Source: Paenimyroides marinum
Lineage (GTDB): Bacteria; Bacteroidota; Bacteroidia; Flavobacteriales; Flavobacteriaceae
Direction: 5' to 3'
Assembly (NCBI RefSeq): GCF_900108395.1
Contig: NZ_FNXE01000015.1
Coordinates: forward strand, 9,791-63,990
Length of the DNA stretch: 54,200 bases
A program made the position numbers and the translations under genes. Each line of letters begins with the position of its first letter. Within the stretch, counting starts at the first letter, position 1. The notes beneath the pieces were generated by a model that saw only the letters and a program-made list of their open reading frames with translations, was not told the origin of the DNA and made no database searches. This document shows positions 1 to 7,518 of the stretch, in pieces.

Positions 1-282
1 CCTACCGATATCCAACAATTGAATGATGCCATGTATATGGTTTGGCATTACCACAAATTCATGCAATTGTACATTGGGACGAATTTGGGCGGTTTTCACC
101 CATTCATCATGGGCAATTTGCCCATATTCATTCAAAACCATTGTACCGTTTTTAACCTGTCCAAAACGACAAATTTTATCCTTACAACAAATCGTAACAA
201 AATACAATCCCGCCTGGCTATAATCATAGCCAACTAAACGTATCGACTTGCGATGGTGTTTTTTGGGGTTGTATTGTTTCAT
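1..282 (-). mobile_element. RAYT (REP-associated tyrosine transposase, Y1/IS200-like HUH family), 5' part only
   Basis: The reverse strand reads a 94-residue open frame from ATG at 282 that runs off the window edge. It begins MKQYNPKKHHRKSIRL, followed by GYDYSQAGLYFVTICCKDK, and near the edge it has VMPNHIHGII, the HUH histidine motif of Y1 single-strand transposases. Family members of this type (TnpA-REP) are usually about 180-250 residues and are domesticated single-copy genes that act on REP palindromes. A perfect 16-bp palindrome lies 46 bases upstream (329-344), as expected of a RAYT with its cognate REP. The catalytic tyrosine would lie outside the window, so integrity cannot be judged. 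Family assignment is firm. Confidence 0.88.
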
Positions 283-326
283 AGCTTAGCTATTTAAAAG
301 TATAATATACTGATAGTTTTTTGTTG

Positions 327-361
327 GGGCGAATTGCAATTCGCACATACTAACTTCGCCC
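327..361. repeat. REP-like palindrome beside the RAYT
   Basis: GCGAATTGCAATTCGC (329-344) is a perfect 16-bp palindrome. A longer imperfect pairing is possible between GGGCGAA at 328-334 and TTCGCCC at 355-361. It sits just upstream of the RAYT start. RAYT genes are commonly flanked by the palindromes they act on, so this is the likely cognate REP. Other copies in the genome cannot be seen from this window. Confidence 0.6.
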
Positions 362-400
362 ACTGTTTCAAAAAATTTGATTACTTCTCTATCACCAAAA

Positions 401-443
401 GGCTAATAAATGTTTGTTCTAATTGTGATTCAGTGTATTTCAT
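401..443 (-). pseudogene. hsdR 5'-end scar, copy 1
   Basis: On the minus strand from ATG at 443 the frame reads MKYTESQLEQTFISLL, then VIEK and a stop. The first part is the typical start of a type I restriction subunit HsdR (MKYTESQLEQ-like). The rest of hsdR is not present between here and the window edge. A second copy with only two mismatches over the shared ~31 bases lies at 1234-1272. The family assignment rests on memory of HsdR N-termini over about 16 residues, so it is likely but not certain. Confidence 0.5.
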
Positions 444-492
444 AATAACTTTTTCAAGTTATGTTTTTTGGTTTTGGTAATTGAAATAGTAG

Positions 493-560
493 AACGTGTT
501 ACAATTTTCGACTTTTTGTAACATAAAAAAATAACGTGTTACAATTTTTGACATTTTGTA
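493..560. repeat. Two-copy 40-bp-period direct repeat carrying TTGTAACA motifs
   Basis: A 28-base segment at 493-520 recurs at 533-560 with two mismatches, both beginning AACGTGTTACAATTTT. The right copy contains the stop codon of the AbiEi-like gene, so the left copy is a duplicate of that gene's last codons plus flank. The motif TGTTACAA/TTGTAACA occurs three times here (497-504, 516-523, 537-544). It is the same octamer found in both arms of the palindrome upstream of the gene. Confidence 0.7.
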
Positions 561-1150
561 TAAAGGTTATTGATGTATTTCTGTATCCATACCGGTGCAT
601 ATTTTACCTGCTTTTGGACCACTTGAGAATCGAGCTGCATTACAGAAGGTTTTATTTTCGCTATAAATTCTTCGGTTACGTTGTTTTGGCCCACCTCTTT
701 AAATGCTTGCACGATCAAATGCAACAATTCATCTTTTATGGCAAAACTTTTAGGAACCGTTTTTTTGAATTGAATGCTACGGTTTCCTATTTTAATTTCT
801 CGTTGTGAACCATCGGTCAGATACACCGCTTTAAGAGGAACTTGTGTGGTAAGCCCCAACAAATACAAAGCGAATACTCCTGTTGGGGCAATACGTGCTT
901 TGTCGCGTTGTGCTATTTGCTTGGCTATTTCTTCTGTGGTAGGATAAATTGTACCTAACAAAGGATCTTTTTTGGGTTTTAGATAAATGCCCTGAGCCAA
1001 ACGTTCTAATATGCCTTCATTGACCAAACGAAAAAGCGTTAAACGGATATTACCTGCTGAACCATACGCATAGAAATCTTCAGCGAAAAATATTTCGCCT
1101 AAAGATGATTTTATAATCTTTTTTTCTATTTGATTTTTAGATGATTTCAC
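539..1150 (-). CDS. AbiEi-like / DUF6088 family protein (antitoxin-type wHTH), no toxin partner seen
   Basis: A 203-residue protein read from a GTG start (GTGAAATCATCT), chosen because the family characteristically begins MKSS-xx-QIExKI and no nearby ATG is in frame. The N-terminal ~75 residues, with GSAGNIRLTLFRLVNEGIL and RLAQGIYLKP, match the winged-helix and 'xGIYxxP' signature of AbiEi-type antitoxins and DUF6088 proteins. The rest (TGVFALYLLGLTTQVP, VYLTDG) matches the C-terminal domain of the same group. Family members are usually paired with an AbiEii nucleotidyltransferase toxin, but only about 95 bases separate the stop from the hsdR-like scar, so no toxin is present downstream. A perfect palindrome covers its promoter region, suggesting autorepression. 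It may be an orphan antitoxin or a regulator of the neighbouring defence genes. Confidence 0.8.
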   Translation of the reverse strand: MKSSKNQIEKKIIKSSLGEIFFAEDFYAYGSAGNIRLTLFRLVNEGILERLAQGIYLKPKKDPLLGTIYPTTEEIAKQIAQRDKARIAPTGVFALYLLGLTTQVPLKAVYLTDGSQREIKIGNRSIQFKKTVPKSFAIKDELLHLIVQAFKEVGQNNVTEEFIAKIKPSVMQLDSQVVQKQVKYAPVWIQKYINNLYTKCQKL

Positions 1151-1167
1151 TTGGTTTTATCTTTTTA

Positions 1168-1202
1168 TTTTGTAACAAATTTAGTGAAAATTTGTTACAA
1201 AA
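1168..1202. promoter_or_regulatory. Perfect palindromic operator over the promoter of the AbiEi-like gene
   Basis: The arms TTTTGTAACAAATTT (1168-1182) and AAATTTGTTACAAAA (1188-1202) are perfect inverted repeats around a 5-base centre, 18 bases upstream of the GTG start at 1150. On the minus strand the palindrome contains TAAATTTG (1183-1176), a match to the Bacteroidota -7 box TAnnTTTG. A bound dimer would therefore block transcription. AbiEi antitoxins are known to repress their own operons through inverted repeats. That this protein binds here is inference. Confidence 0.75.
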
Positions 1203-1205
1203 ATT

Positions 1206-1272
1206 ACTTTTGTATTTTTTGGTTAAAACGACTGTTTAATGCTTGTTCTAATTGTGATTCGGTGTATTTTAT
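1206..1272 (-). pseudogene. hsdR 5'-end scar, copy 2 (ATG changed to ATA)
   Basis: Four bases after the herA stop codon the minus strand reads ATA followed by codons for KYTESQLEQALNSRFNQ, ending in TAA near 1206. It matches copy 1 at 401-443 closely over the first ~31 bases, but the start codon is ATA, so it cannot be translated as an independent gene. Together the two copies flank the AbiEi-like gene as direct repeats. Confidence 0.5.
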
Positions 1273-1276
1273 GGGG

Positions 1277-3259
1277 CTAAAATGGCAAATCATCATCTTC
1301 CTCATTTAAAGTCTCCAAATCTTCAATCTCCTTATTACTTTCTTTCTCTTCGATATTTCCCCAATATTTCGTCAATTCTATTGTCTGACTATTAGGTTGA
1401 AATTCTTCATCTAAAGGACTCATTTTTACAACTACTGGTAATTTTGCAGCCAAACCAGCAATAATACAAGTTCCTGTAGGAAGTATAGGTAAAGATTCGA
1501 ACGATATTTTATCTAAATATGACACTGTTTTTTCAATTGCTTCAATATCTTTATTATTGATTAATCGATGTAGAAAATAATTGTGTAACTGCGAAATAAT
1601 TGTTGAAGAAATATCAGAAGGTCTTTGACTTGCCAGTGTTAGAAAAGTTCCAAATTTTCTACCTTCTTTTATTATTTCCTCAAAAGTTTCTAAACGATAA
1701 TCTTTCCATATCTCACTTTCTCTTACCGAATTAGTAGAAAGTATATTATGTGCCTCATCGATGATTATATTCAAATATTCATCTTTTCTATTGTTTTTCT
1801 TTTTTTCTTTATAGACCTGATGACAAATTAATAGAGGAATCAATTTTCGCATTTGAACATTCACATTCTTTAATGAGATTATAGATAATGTTTTATCAAA
1901 GAAAGGCTCAGAATCAATCTTTACTAATTTATTTAAATCTTTTAATCTATTATCTAAACGGCCTATAATATGACCAATATGCTCTTTATGATAATAACCT
2001 TTTTGTATTACATAATAGTAATGAAAATTAAAAATCAACTTAATTTTTAATAATTCATTAGATTCGATTTCTTTAAATTCAATTTTCACATACTCATCAA
2101 CTTTATTGCTAATAACATTTTCATAAAAACCTTCATCTTTATTACTATTGTAAGTTTGACCTTCTATTGTACAATAATATCTTCTATCTTCTTTTCCTGC
2201 AAAGAAATTAAGATTCTCTGAGTAATATTTTTTTAATGTGTCAATTCCGGTTATAACCAAATCTAACCCAAACTTCTGTAACTCATCTAGAAATGTCTCT
2301 ACTAAATTTTTTTCTTGATTAGGAGTTATACTTGTGGTAATTAACTTTATTGTAGATTTAATAGAATCCTTTAATCCTTCTTCTGATTTTAATTTATCTT
2401 TCAAATAAAGACTTGATAAAGCACTTTGAATAAAAGGCATTTGAGTTTTCTCTGTAGCTTGAAGTAAAATACTCCAAAATGTGTGATCTTTAATTGTATC
2501 ACTTGAAATTGGCAATTTATTCAAAGTTCCTTCAGAATCAGTTGATAAATTAAATCTTGCTTTATTAATATTAAAAATTGTAAGATCTTCTTCATCAGAC
2601 TTAATATTTTCACTTATATATTCACCATTAAAATCAATCAGCAAAAACTTAGCATTCCTTTTAAACCCTGAGTTCTTTTCGTACTTTTTAAACAGCGAAT
2701 GATATAAACTTGCTAACGAATATGATTTTCCACTTCCTGTATTTCCAAAAATTCCAATATGACTTGCAAATAAACTATTTACACTTAATTCAATTTCTTT
2801 AGACGTTTCAGAAGACAAAACACCAATGTTAATTTTATCCTCACCATCTTTTACAAAAGCATGTACACGATCATATTCAAGTTTTGTTAAGATAAAACAC
2901 TCATTATCAATTAAAGGTAATTCTTTAATACCTTGCTCAAAACTATTCGTTTCAAAATAGCCAACTAGACTTATAGAAAGTGTTCGTTTTACCTTATCGC
3001 TTTCTTTCTTGTACAAAGACTGAGAATAAGTTTTATCTTCTACAACAAACTCGCTTTCTATTTTACCAACTAATTGCTCAAAACCTTTCGTTATTTTTAC
3101 ATAGCTACCAACAGAAACATTTCTCACCAATTGTCCTTCAAATAACAAATGAGAATTATTTTTAGTTTTATCTACTAATACTTCGATAGTTCTTCCTCTT
3201 ACAGAAACAACTTTTCCAACTCTTAATACCTCTTTTGATTTATTAATTTGATTCTCCAT
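1277..3259 (-). CDS. herA: HerA-like hexameric ATPase of a SIR2-HerA anti-phage system
   Basis: This is a 660-residue FtsK/HerA-class ATPase. An N-terminal beta-rich HAS-barrel-like region (about 10-75, VGKVVSVRGRTIEVLV) is followed by Walker A GNTGSGKS at 172-179 and Walker B IIIDEAHNIL at 498-507. SQRPSDIS lies shortly after, as in HerA/VirB4-like ATPases. The C-terminus is strongly acidic (EIEDLETLNEEDDDLPF). The start overlaps the end of the SIR2 gene by 17 bases, so the two are translationally coupled. In known SIR2-HerA (Nezha-type) systems the two proteins assemble into one large complex that depletes NAD+ on phage infection. HerA alone can act in end resection with NurA, but no nurA is present. 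Base composition is more AT-rich than hsdM. Confidence 0.88.
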   Translation of the reverse strand: MENQINKSKEVLRVGKVVSVRGRTIEVLVDKTKNNSHLLFEGQLVRNVSVGSYVKITKGFEQLVGKIESEFVVEDKTYSQSLYKKESDKVKRTLSISLVGYFETNSFEQGIKELPLIDNECFILTKLEYDRVHAFVKDGEDKINIGVLSSETSKEIELSVNSLFASHIGIFGNTGSGKSYSLASLYHSLFKKYEKNSGFKRNAKFLLIDFNGEYISENIKSDEEDLTIFNINKARFNLSTDSEGTLNKLPISSDTIKDHTFWSILLQATEKTQMPFIQSALSSLYLKDKLKSEEGLKDSIKSTIKLITTSITPNQEKNLVETFLDELQKFGLDLVITGIDTLKKYYSENLNFFAGKEDRRYYCTIEGQTYNSNKDEGFYENVISNKVDEYVKIEFKEIESNELLKIKLIFNFHYYYVIQKGYYHKEHIGHIIGRLDNRLKDLNKLVKIDSEPFFDKTLSIISLKNVNVQMRKLIPLLICHQVYKEKKKNNRKDEYLNIIIDEAHNILSTNSVRESEIWKDYRLETFEEIIKEGRKFGTFLTLASQRPSDISSTIISQLHNYFLHRLINNKDIEAIEKTVSYLDKISFESLPILPTGTCIIAGLAAKLPVVVKMSPLDEEFQPNSQTIELTKYWGNIEEKESNKEIEDLETLNEEDDDLPF

Positions 3260-4469
3260 TCTCTGCCACTTGTTTTTTCATTTCAATATACTTGGATTTG
3301 GTTATTCCAAATTTTAAATCATGCGAGAGTTCCTCAAATAAAAAGTCATTGACTTTATCTAAACTATAATGATTATCATCCTCGGGTGACAGACACACAA
3401 CATTATTAACATTATTGAACATATTTGTAAACCCTTCTTTGTCCCCTTTTTTACAAAATATGACTATTATTAAAGTTGGATTAGATTTTAAAACTCGTTT
3501 TGTAATTTCTTTTATATGTTCGTCTGCAAAAGAAAAACCAATGACGAAAAGAACGGAGTTTTCCTTCTCTAAATGATTTGCATACATTCTTAACAGCTCA
3601 TAGAAATAAAAATTAGAAGTTGTATCTCTAAATTTATCTTTAGTTGGATTGATCATGACCAATTCACCATAATACTTCAAATATTCATCATGAATTTCTT
3701 TCTTTTCTATGCTAGCAATATTTTGCAAGAGCTCTTCATAAGTGAAAGAAATATCTCTGCCATTTTTATCTTTATCTCCCGTAATGATTGGTGTAACATG
3801 CTCTTCCTTAATATCAATATTAGATATGTTTTTTAGTATTTCTAAATAACTGTCATTAGTAATTTCATAAGTGCGGTTTGCAGTATTTTCATTAATTCTT
3901 TTCCAATTTACACTACCATGCATTTTGAAAAGATTAAAAAGAGGCAACTCTGATTTGTACTCGTAATGTGAACTGTATTTATGAATCGAATTGTGAAAAT
4001 TTTCAGTACCAAATTTTGGATTGATTCTTCCTGAAAAACCATCATTTAACACAAATCCTAAATCTTCAATCGTTTTATCTAAAAACAAATCCATATTTGT
4101 TGTAAATAAATTTACTTGTTTACTTACAATATTAGACTCTCGATATGATAAAATAGTGTGTAAAGATTTAATGAAATTACAATAATTTTCATTTGCTTTC
4201 TTGAATTCGTCTTTTTTACTCTTCTCACATAAAGAGGTGTCTAAAAGTGCTAAATTCCCTTTTATACATTGATCAAAATAGAATTTTTTAATTGATACTT
4301 CGATAATTTTATTGGGTTGATCAGAGGATTCATTTGCTGTCAATAGTTCTTCAATTTTACCTAGTATAGATAAATATGGTGCTGATAATCCAGAACCTAT
4401 CAAAAAATTTAAATGACAACTTTCTATAATTTTTTTTAAATCATCATATTTAAGTATACCCTTATCCAT
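3243..4469 (-). CDS. SIR2-like NADase effector of a SIR2-HerA anti-phage system
   Basis: A 408-residue stand-alone SIR2-like protein. Visible motifs are NFLIGSGLSAPY (glycine-rich NAD site, GSG at 25-27), LFTTNMDLFLD (TTNxD, 123-127), FKMHGSVNW with the predicted catalytic His at 184, and VIGFSFADEHI (311-318), the closing Rossmann motif seen in defence SIR2 proteins. These residues are intact, so NAD+ hydrolysis is predicted. It overlaps the HerA gene by 17 bases and starts about 45 bases after hsdS with no clear terminator between, so it probably shares the hsdMS transcript. SIR2 domains paired with HerA ATPases are an established abortive-infection type defence. Specificity for phage or plasmid cannot be read from sequence. 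Confidence 0.88.
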   Translation of the reverse strand: MDKGILKYDDLKKIIESCHLNFLIGSGLSAPYLSILGKIEELLTANESSDQPNKIIEVSIKKFYFDQCIKGNLALLDTSLCEKSKKDEFKKANENYCNFIKSLHTILSYRESNIVSKQVNLFTTNMDLFLDKTIEDLGFVLNDGFSGRINPKFGTENFHNSIHKYSSHYEYKSELPLFNLFKMHGSVNWKRINENTANRTYEITNDSYLEILKNISNIDIKEEHVTPIITGDKDKNGRDISFTYEELLQNIASIEKKEIHDEYLKYYGELVMINPTKDKFRDTTSNFYFYELLRMYANHLEKENSVLFVIGFSFADEHIKEITKRVLKSNPTLIIVIFCKKGDKEGFTNMFNNVNNVVCLSPEDDNHYSLDKVNDFLFEELSHDLKFGITKSKYIEMKKQVAENGESN

Positions 4470-4512
4470 AATTCATAGTATTTCCTTTGGTTATTAGTAG
4501 TTTCGTTTTACT

Positions 4513-5754
4513 TTACCCCTCCAACGTTGCTAAGCGACTTAACAACAACGATTGTAGTTGAAAGAGTTTATATTTTATTGAAATTTGTAACCCTATTTTA
4601 TTCAATATTGGTTCAATTATATTATTAAATGTGATTAATATATTTTTACTAGGTTTTACAAAATCATAATCACATATTCTATCAGGTGATGTATGACGAA
4701 CAGTAGTTCCAGTTGCTGTACCTAAAATATAATGCTTATATTCCTTAGTTTGAGTTAGTAAATAGACGTAATAGTTATAAAAATTCTCATTAAAACAGAA
4801 TAAACCAACACGTTGGTTGTGAAGTAAAATTTTAAATGAAATATTAGGTATAAAAGCTGTATTCCCTAAAGTATCACCAGCCTTACTTAAGTCTGTCATA
4901 TTCACAACCAAATCTTTTTCTTTCAGAATATAATTTTCATTGGTCTTCCCTGTATAAAACTTATTTTTTTCAAAATTAAAACCTCCTGATATTTTAAAAT
5001 TCCCAGGAGACACAAGAACTTTTTCAGTTTCAACTTCAGAAAAATCTTCTCCTAAAAAAGCGTAACCATGTTTAACTTTTGCAATTGAATTAATCTTCTT
5101 CACCTCCCAACCCTCAGGAATTTCTTTTTCTAATTCCTCATTCCATACCATTTTACCGCCGGAAGATTTGTAAGGTTTTCCTTCTTCGTTGGGGAATTCA
5201 AAATCGACAAACCATTGCTTGTACAAGGTCTGAGCAGTGGCTTCCAGCTTCTCGCAGATTTGTTCGTTGACTTTTATTTTGTTTGCTACCGCTTGGTATT
5301 GGGCTACAATTTTGCGTTGCTTTTCGATGGATGGAATGGGTAATTCCATATTACAGAAATCTTCCCATTCTAAACTACCACGAACTCCACCAACAGCATG
5401 GAAACAAGCTTCTCTATCAAATTCACTTCTTGAAAACCACAGCATCAAATATTCAGGTAGTAGTTCCTTTTCATCAATCACTTCAAATACAGGATATGCT
5501 TGAGATATAATAGCTACATCTAACTGCTTTAACAAAGCAACAGGCATTTTCTTATCTCTTCGAACTTGCATCGTACTACAAGCAAATTGGTTTTTACGAA
5601 TAATTTTATAATTACTCATATCAGTTCCAATAGTGTTGGCTACGGAAGGAATGAACTTTTTATTTATTGTTAATCCAACAAGATGTGTAATGCTTAAATC
5701 TTTGTTTCTAACATCAACCAATTGGATTAAATCACCAATTTTTCTATAACTCAT
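4513..5754 (-). CDS. hsdS: Type I restriction-modification specificity subunit
   Basis: A 413-residue HsdS with two target-recognition domains: TRD1 about 1-150, a central conserved helical region about 150-200 (EKQRKIVAQYQAVANKI then TAQTLYKQWFVDFEFP), TRD2 about 215-360, and a shorter C-terminal conserved stretch ending LFQLQSLLLSRLATLEG. It binds the bipartite DNA target and bridges two HsdM subunits. The start overlaps the end of hsdM by 11 bases. In ordinary type I loci hsdR follows, but here the next gene is the SIR2 protein, and only hsdR-like 5' fragments are found further on. No inverted hsdS copies for shuffling are visible in the window. Confidence 0.93.
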   Translation of the reverse strand: MSYRKIGDLIQLVDVRNKDLSITHLVGLTINKKFIPSVANTIGTDMSNYKIIRKNQFACSTMQVRRDKKMPVALLKQLDVAIISQAYPVFEVIDEKELLPEYLMLWFSRSEFDREACFHAVGGVRGSLEWEDFCNMELPIPSIEKQRKIVAQYQAVANKIKVNEQICEKLEATAQTLYKQWFVDFEFPNEEGKPYKSSGGKMVWNEELEKEIPEGWEVKKINSIAKVKHGYAFLGEDFSEVETEKVLVSPGNFKISGGFNFEKNKFYTGKTNENYILKEKDLVVNMTDLSKAGDTLGNTAFIPNISFKILLHNQRVGLFCFNENFYNYYVYLLTQTKEYKHYILGTATGTTVRHTSPDRICDYDFVKPSKNILITFNNIIEPILNKIGLQISIKYKLFQLQSLLLSRLATLEG

Positions 5755-7303
5755 AGCCCAACGATTTAAACACGTTTGCTACTTCTTGTTTCAAGGCTTC
5801 TTCTTGCTGAAACAAGTCTTTCAATTCGGTTTGCAACGTTTCCATTTGCGTATCGTAATCGATGTTTTCGTCACGGTTGACAAACGCTATGTATTTACTT
5901 GGCACTAACGAATAATCTTTTTTACGAATTTCTTCTAAGGTTGCACTGTAACAATATTCAGGTTCGTTGGAGTAAGTCGTTTCAAAATCTTTCTGTTGCC
6001 AGTTATGATACGTTGCTGCAATCTGATCAATATCTTGTTCAGAAAACTGAATGAATTTCTTTTCAAAAGGTTCTCCCTTTTGGCGTAAATCCATAAACAA
6101 GACTTCACCTTCGCGATTACGGTAGTTTTTTACGCCATCATTAACTTCTACGGTGCGTTCAGTTTTATTTCGGTTCAAAATCCAAAGCGTCACCGAAATA
6201 TTTGTAGAGTAAAACATATCTTGAGGAAGAATCACAATCGCTTCTACCAAGTCGTTTTCTATAATTTGTTTACGGATTTTGTATTCTTCACCACCACCCG
6301 AAAGAGCGCCATTGGCTAAGATAAAACCAGCCACACCGTTTTGCGACAATTTCGAAATCATGTTCAAAATCCACGCATAGTTGGCATTGGATTTTGGAGG
6401 AACTTCGTAACCCGTCCAACGTGGATCGTCCGTTAATTCGTTTTCAGCGCGCCAATCTTTTAAATTGAACGGAGGATTGGCCATGATGTAATCGGCTTTC
6501 AGTTCCTTGTGCTGGTCATCGTGAAATGTATCGGCTGCTTTGTTTCCTAAATTGGCAGAAATCCCACGAATGGCTAAATTCATTTTTGCCAGTTTAAACG
6601 TGGTATTCGTTAACTCTTGTCCATAAATCGAAATGTCTTTTTTATTTCCTTGGTGTTTCTCAATAAACTTCAACGACTGCACAAACATACCACCCGAACC
6701 ACAAGAAGGGTCATAGATTTTCCCTTTGTAGGGTTCTGTCATTTCGGCAATCAAATTTACAATCGACTTCGGGGTATAGAATTCACCTTTCCCTTTTCCT
6801 TCGGCAATGGCAAACTTGCTCAAGAAATATTCGTACACACGCCCCACAATATCTTGGGCTTCATCACGAAGTGTATCGATGTTGTTGATGGTATCCAATA
6901 AAGCCGAAAACTTAGATTGATCCAATCCCAAGCGAGAGAAATAGTTATCTGGCAAGGCACCTTCTAAAGATTTATTGGTACGTTCTATGGTTTTAAGTGC
7001 GGTATCTACTTTAAGCGTAATATCTTCTTGTTTGGCATTTTCAATAATGTAATCCCAACGAGATTCTTCAGGTAAATAGAATACATTTTCTGCCTGATAA
7101 AATTCTGGTATTTCTAAGAAGGCTTCTTTACCTTCTGCAATCAATGCTGACCTGCGTTTAATGAATTTATCACTTGCAAATTTCAAGAAGATTAAACTCA
7201 ATACCACGTGTTTATATTCGGATGGTTCTATCGAACCACGTAATTTATTTGCTGCATCCCAAAGGATTTCTTCTGTACTTTTGGTTTGGACTTTTTTAGC
7301 CAT
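5744..7303 (-). CDS. hsdM: Type I restriction-modification DNA methyltransferase subunit
   Basis: A 519-residue N6-adenine methyltransferase. An N-terminal HsdM_N helical domain (about 10-150) is followed by GEFYTPKSIV, SAM-binding motif I DPSCGSGGM at 198-206, and catalytic motif IV NPPF at 276-279. The length is typical, and the ATG at 7303 gives the usual short N-terminus (TEEILWDAANKLRGSIEP). With HsdS it can methylate independently of HsdR, so the locus would still modify DNA if hsdR is lost. It overlaps hsdS by 11 bases, forming the head of the defence operon. Confidence 0.95.
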   Translation of the reverse strand: MAKKVQTKSTEEILWDAANKLRGSIEPSEYKHVVLSLIFLKFASDKFIKRRSALIAEGKEAFLEIPEFYQAENVFYLPEESRWDYIIENAKQEDITLKVDTALKTIERTNKSLEGALPDNYFSRLGLDQSKFSALLDTINNIDTLRDEAQDIVGRVYEYFLSKFAIAEGKGKGEFYTPKSIVNLIAEMTEPYKGKIYDPSCGSGGMFVQSLKFIEKHQGNKKDISIYGQELTNTTFKLAKMNLAIRGISANLGNKAADTFHDDQHKELKADYIMANPPFNLKDWRAENELTDDPRWTGYEVPPKSNANYAWILNMISKLSQNGVAGFILANGALSGGGEEYKIRKQIIENDLVEAIVILPQDMFYSTNISVTLWILNRNKTERTVEVNDGVKNYRNREGEVLFMDLRQKGEPFEKKFIQFSEQDIDQIAATYHNWQQKDFETTYSNEPEYCYSATLEEIRKKDYSLVPSKYIAFVNRDENIDYDTQMETLQTELKDLFQQEEALKQEVANVFKSLGYEL

Positions 7304-7408
7304 GAATTTATTGATGTTTGGCGTAAATATAATAAAATGTTAAATAATAACCGAAAGTAAAGCAAAGGAAAATATACGCATTGCTTTCTAACGGGTAAGG
7401 TATTTGTC

Positions 7409-7463
7409 TTTTTGTTCAAATAAAAGCATTTTACACGTCGTTATCTGTCGTTTTGAACAAAAA
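7409..7463. repeat. Inverted repeat between hsdM and the regulator remnant
   Basis: TTTTTGTTCAAA (7409-7420) and TTTGAACAAAAA (7452-7463) are perfect 12-base inverted arms separated by 31 bases. It lies about 105 bases upstream of the hsdM start, in the region where the hsdM promoter must be. It may be an operator pair, a transcript hairpin or an insertion footprint. No function is assigned. Confidence 0.4.
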
Positions 7464-7487
7464 AATAAAATAAAGCTAAAGAAAGAA

Positions 7488-7518
7488 AAAAGCTTAGATA
7501 CTACTACTCTAAGCTTTT
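7488..7518 (-). terminator. Terminator hairpin at the end of the regulator remnant
   Basis: Arms AAAAGCTTAGA (7488-7498) and TCTAAGCTTTT (7508-7518) pair perfectly around a 9-base loop, and on the minus strand are followed by a T-rich run. The hairpin overlaps the stop codon of the 7504-7930 remnant and would insulate the hsdMS operon from mnmE readthrough. Confidence 0.7.

Noticed and set aside
340..470. A possible 36-codon frame (GDREVIKFFETVGEV...) between the RAYT and hsdR scar 1
   Set aside because: It has no start codon, is in a different frame from the scar and overlaps the REP palindrome; not supported as a gene.
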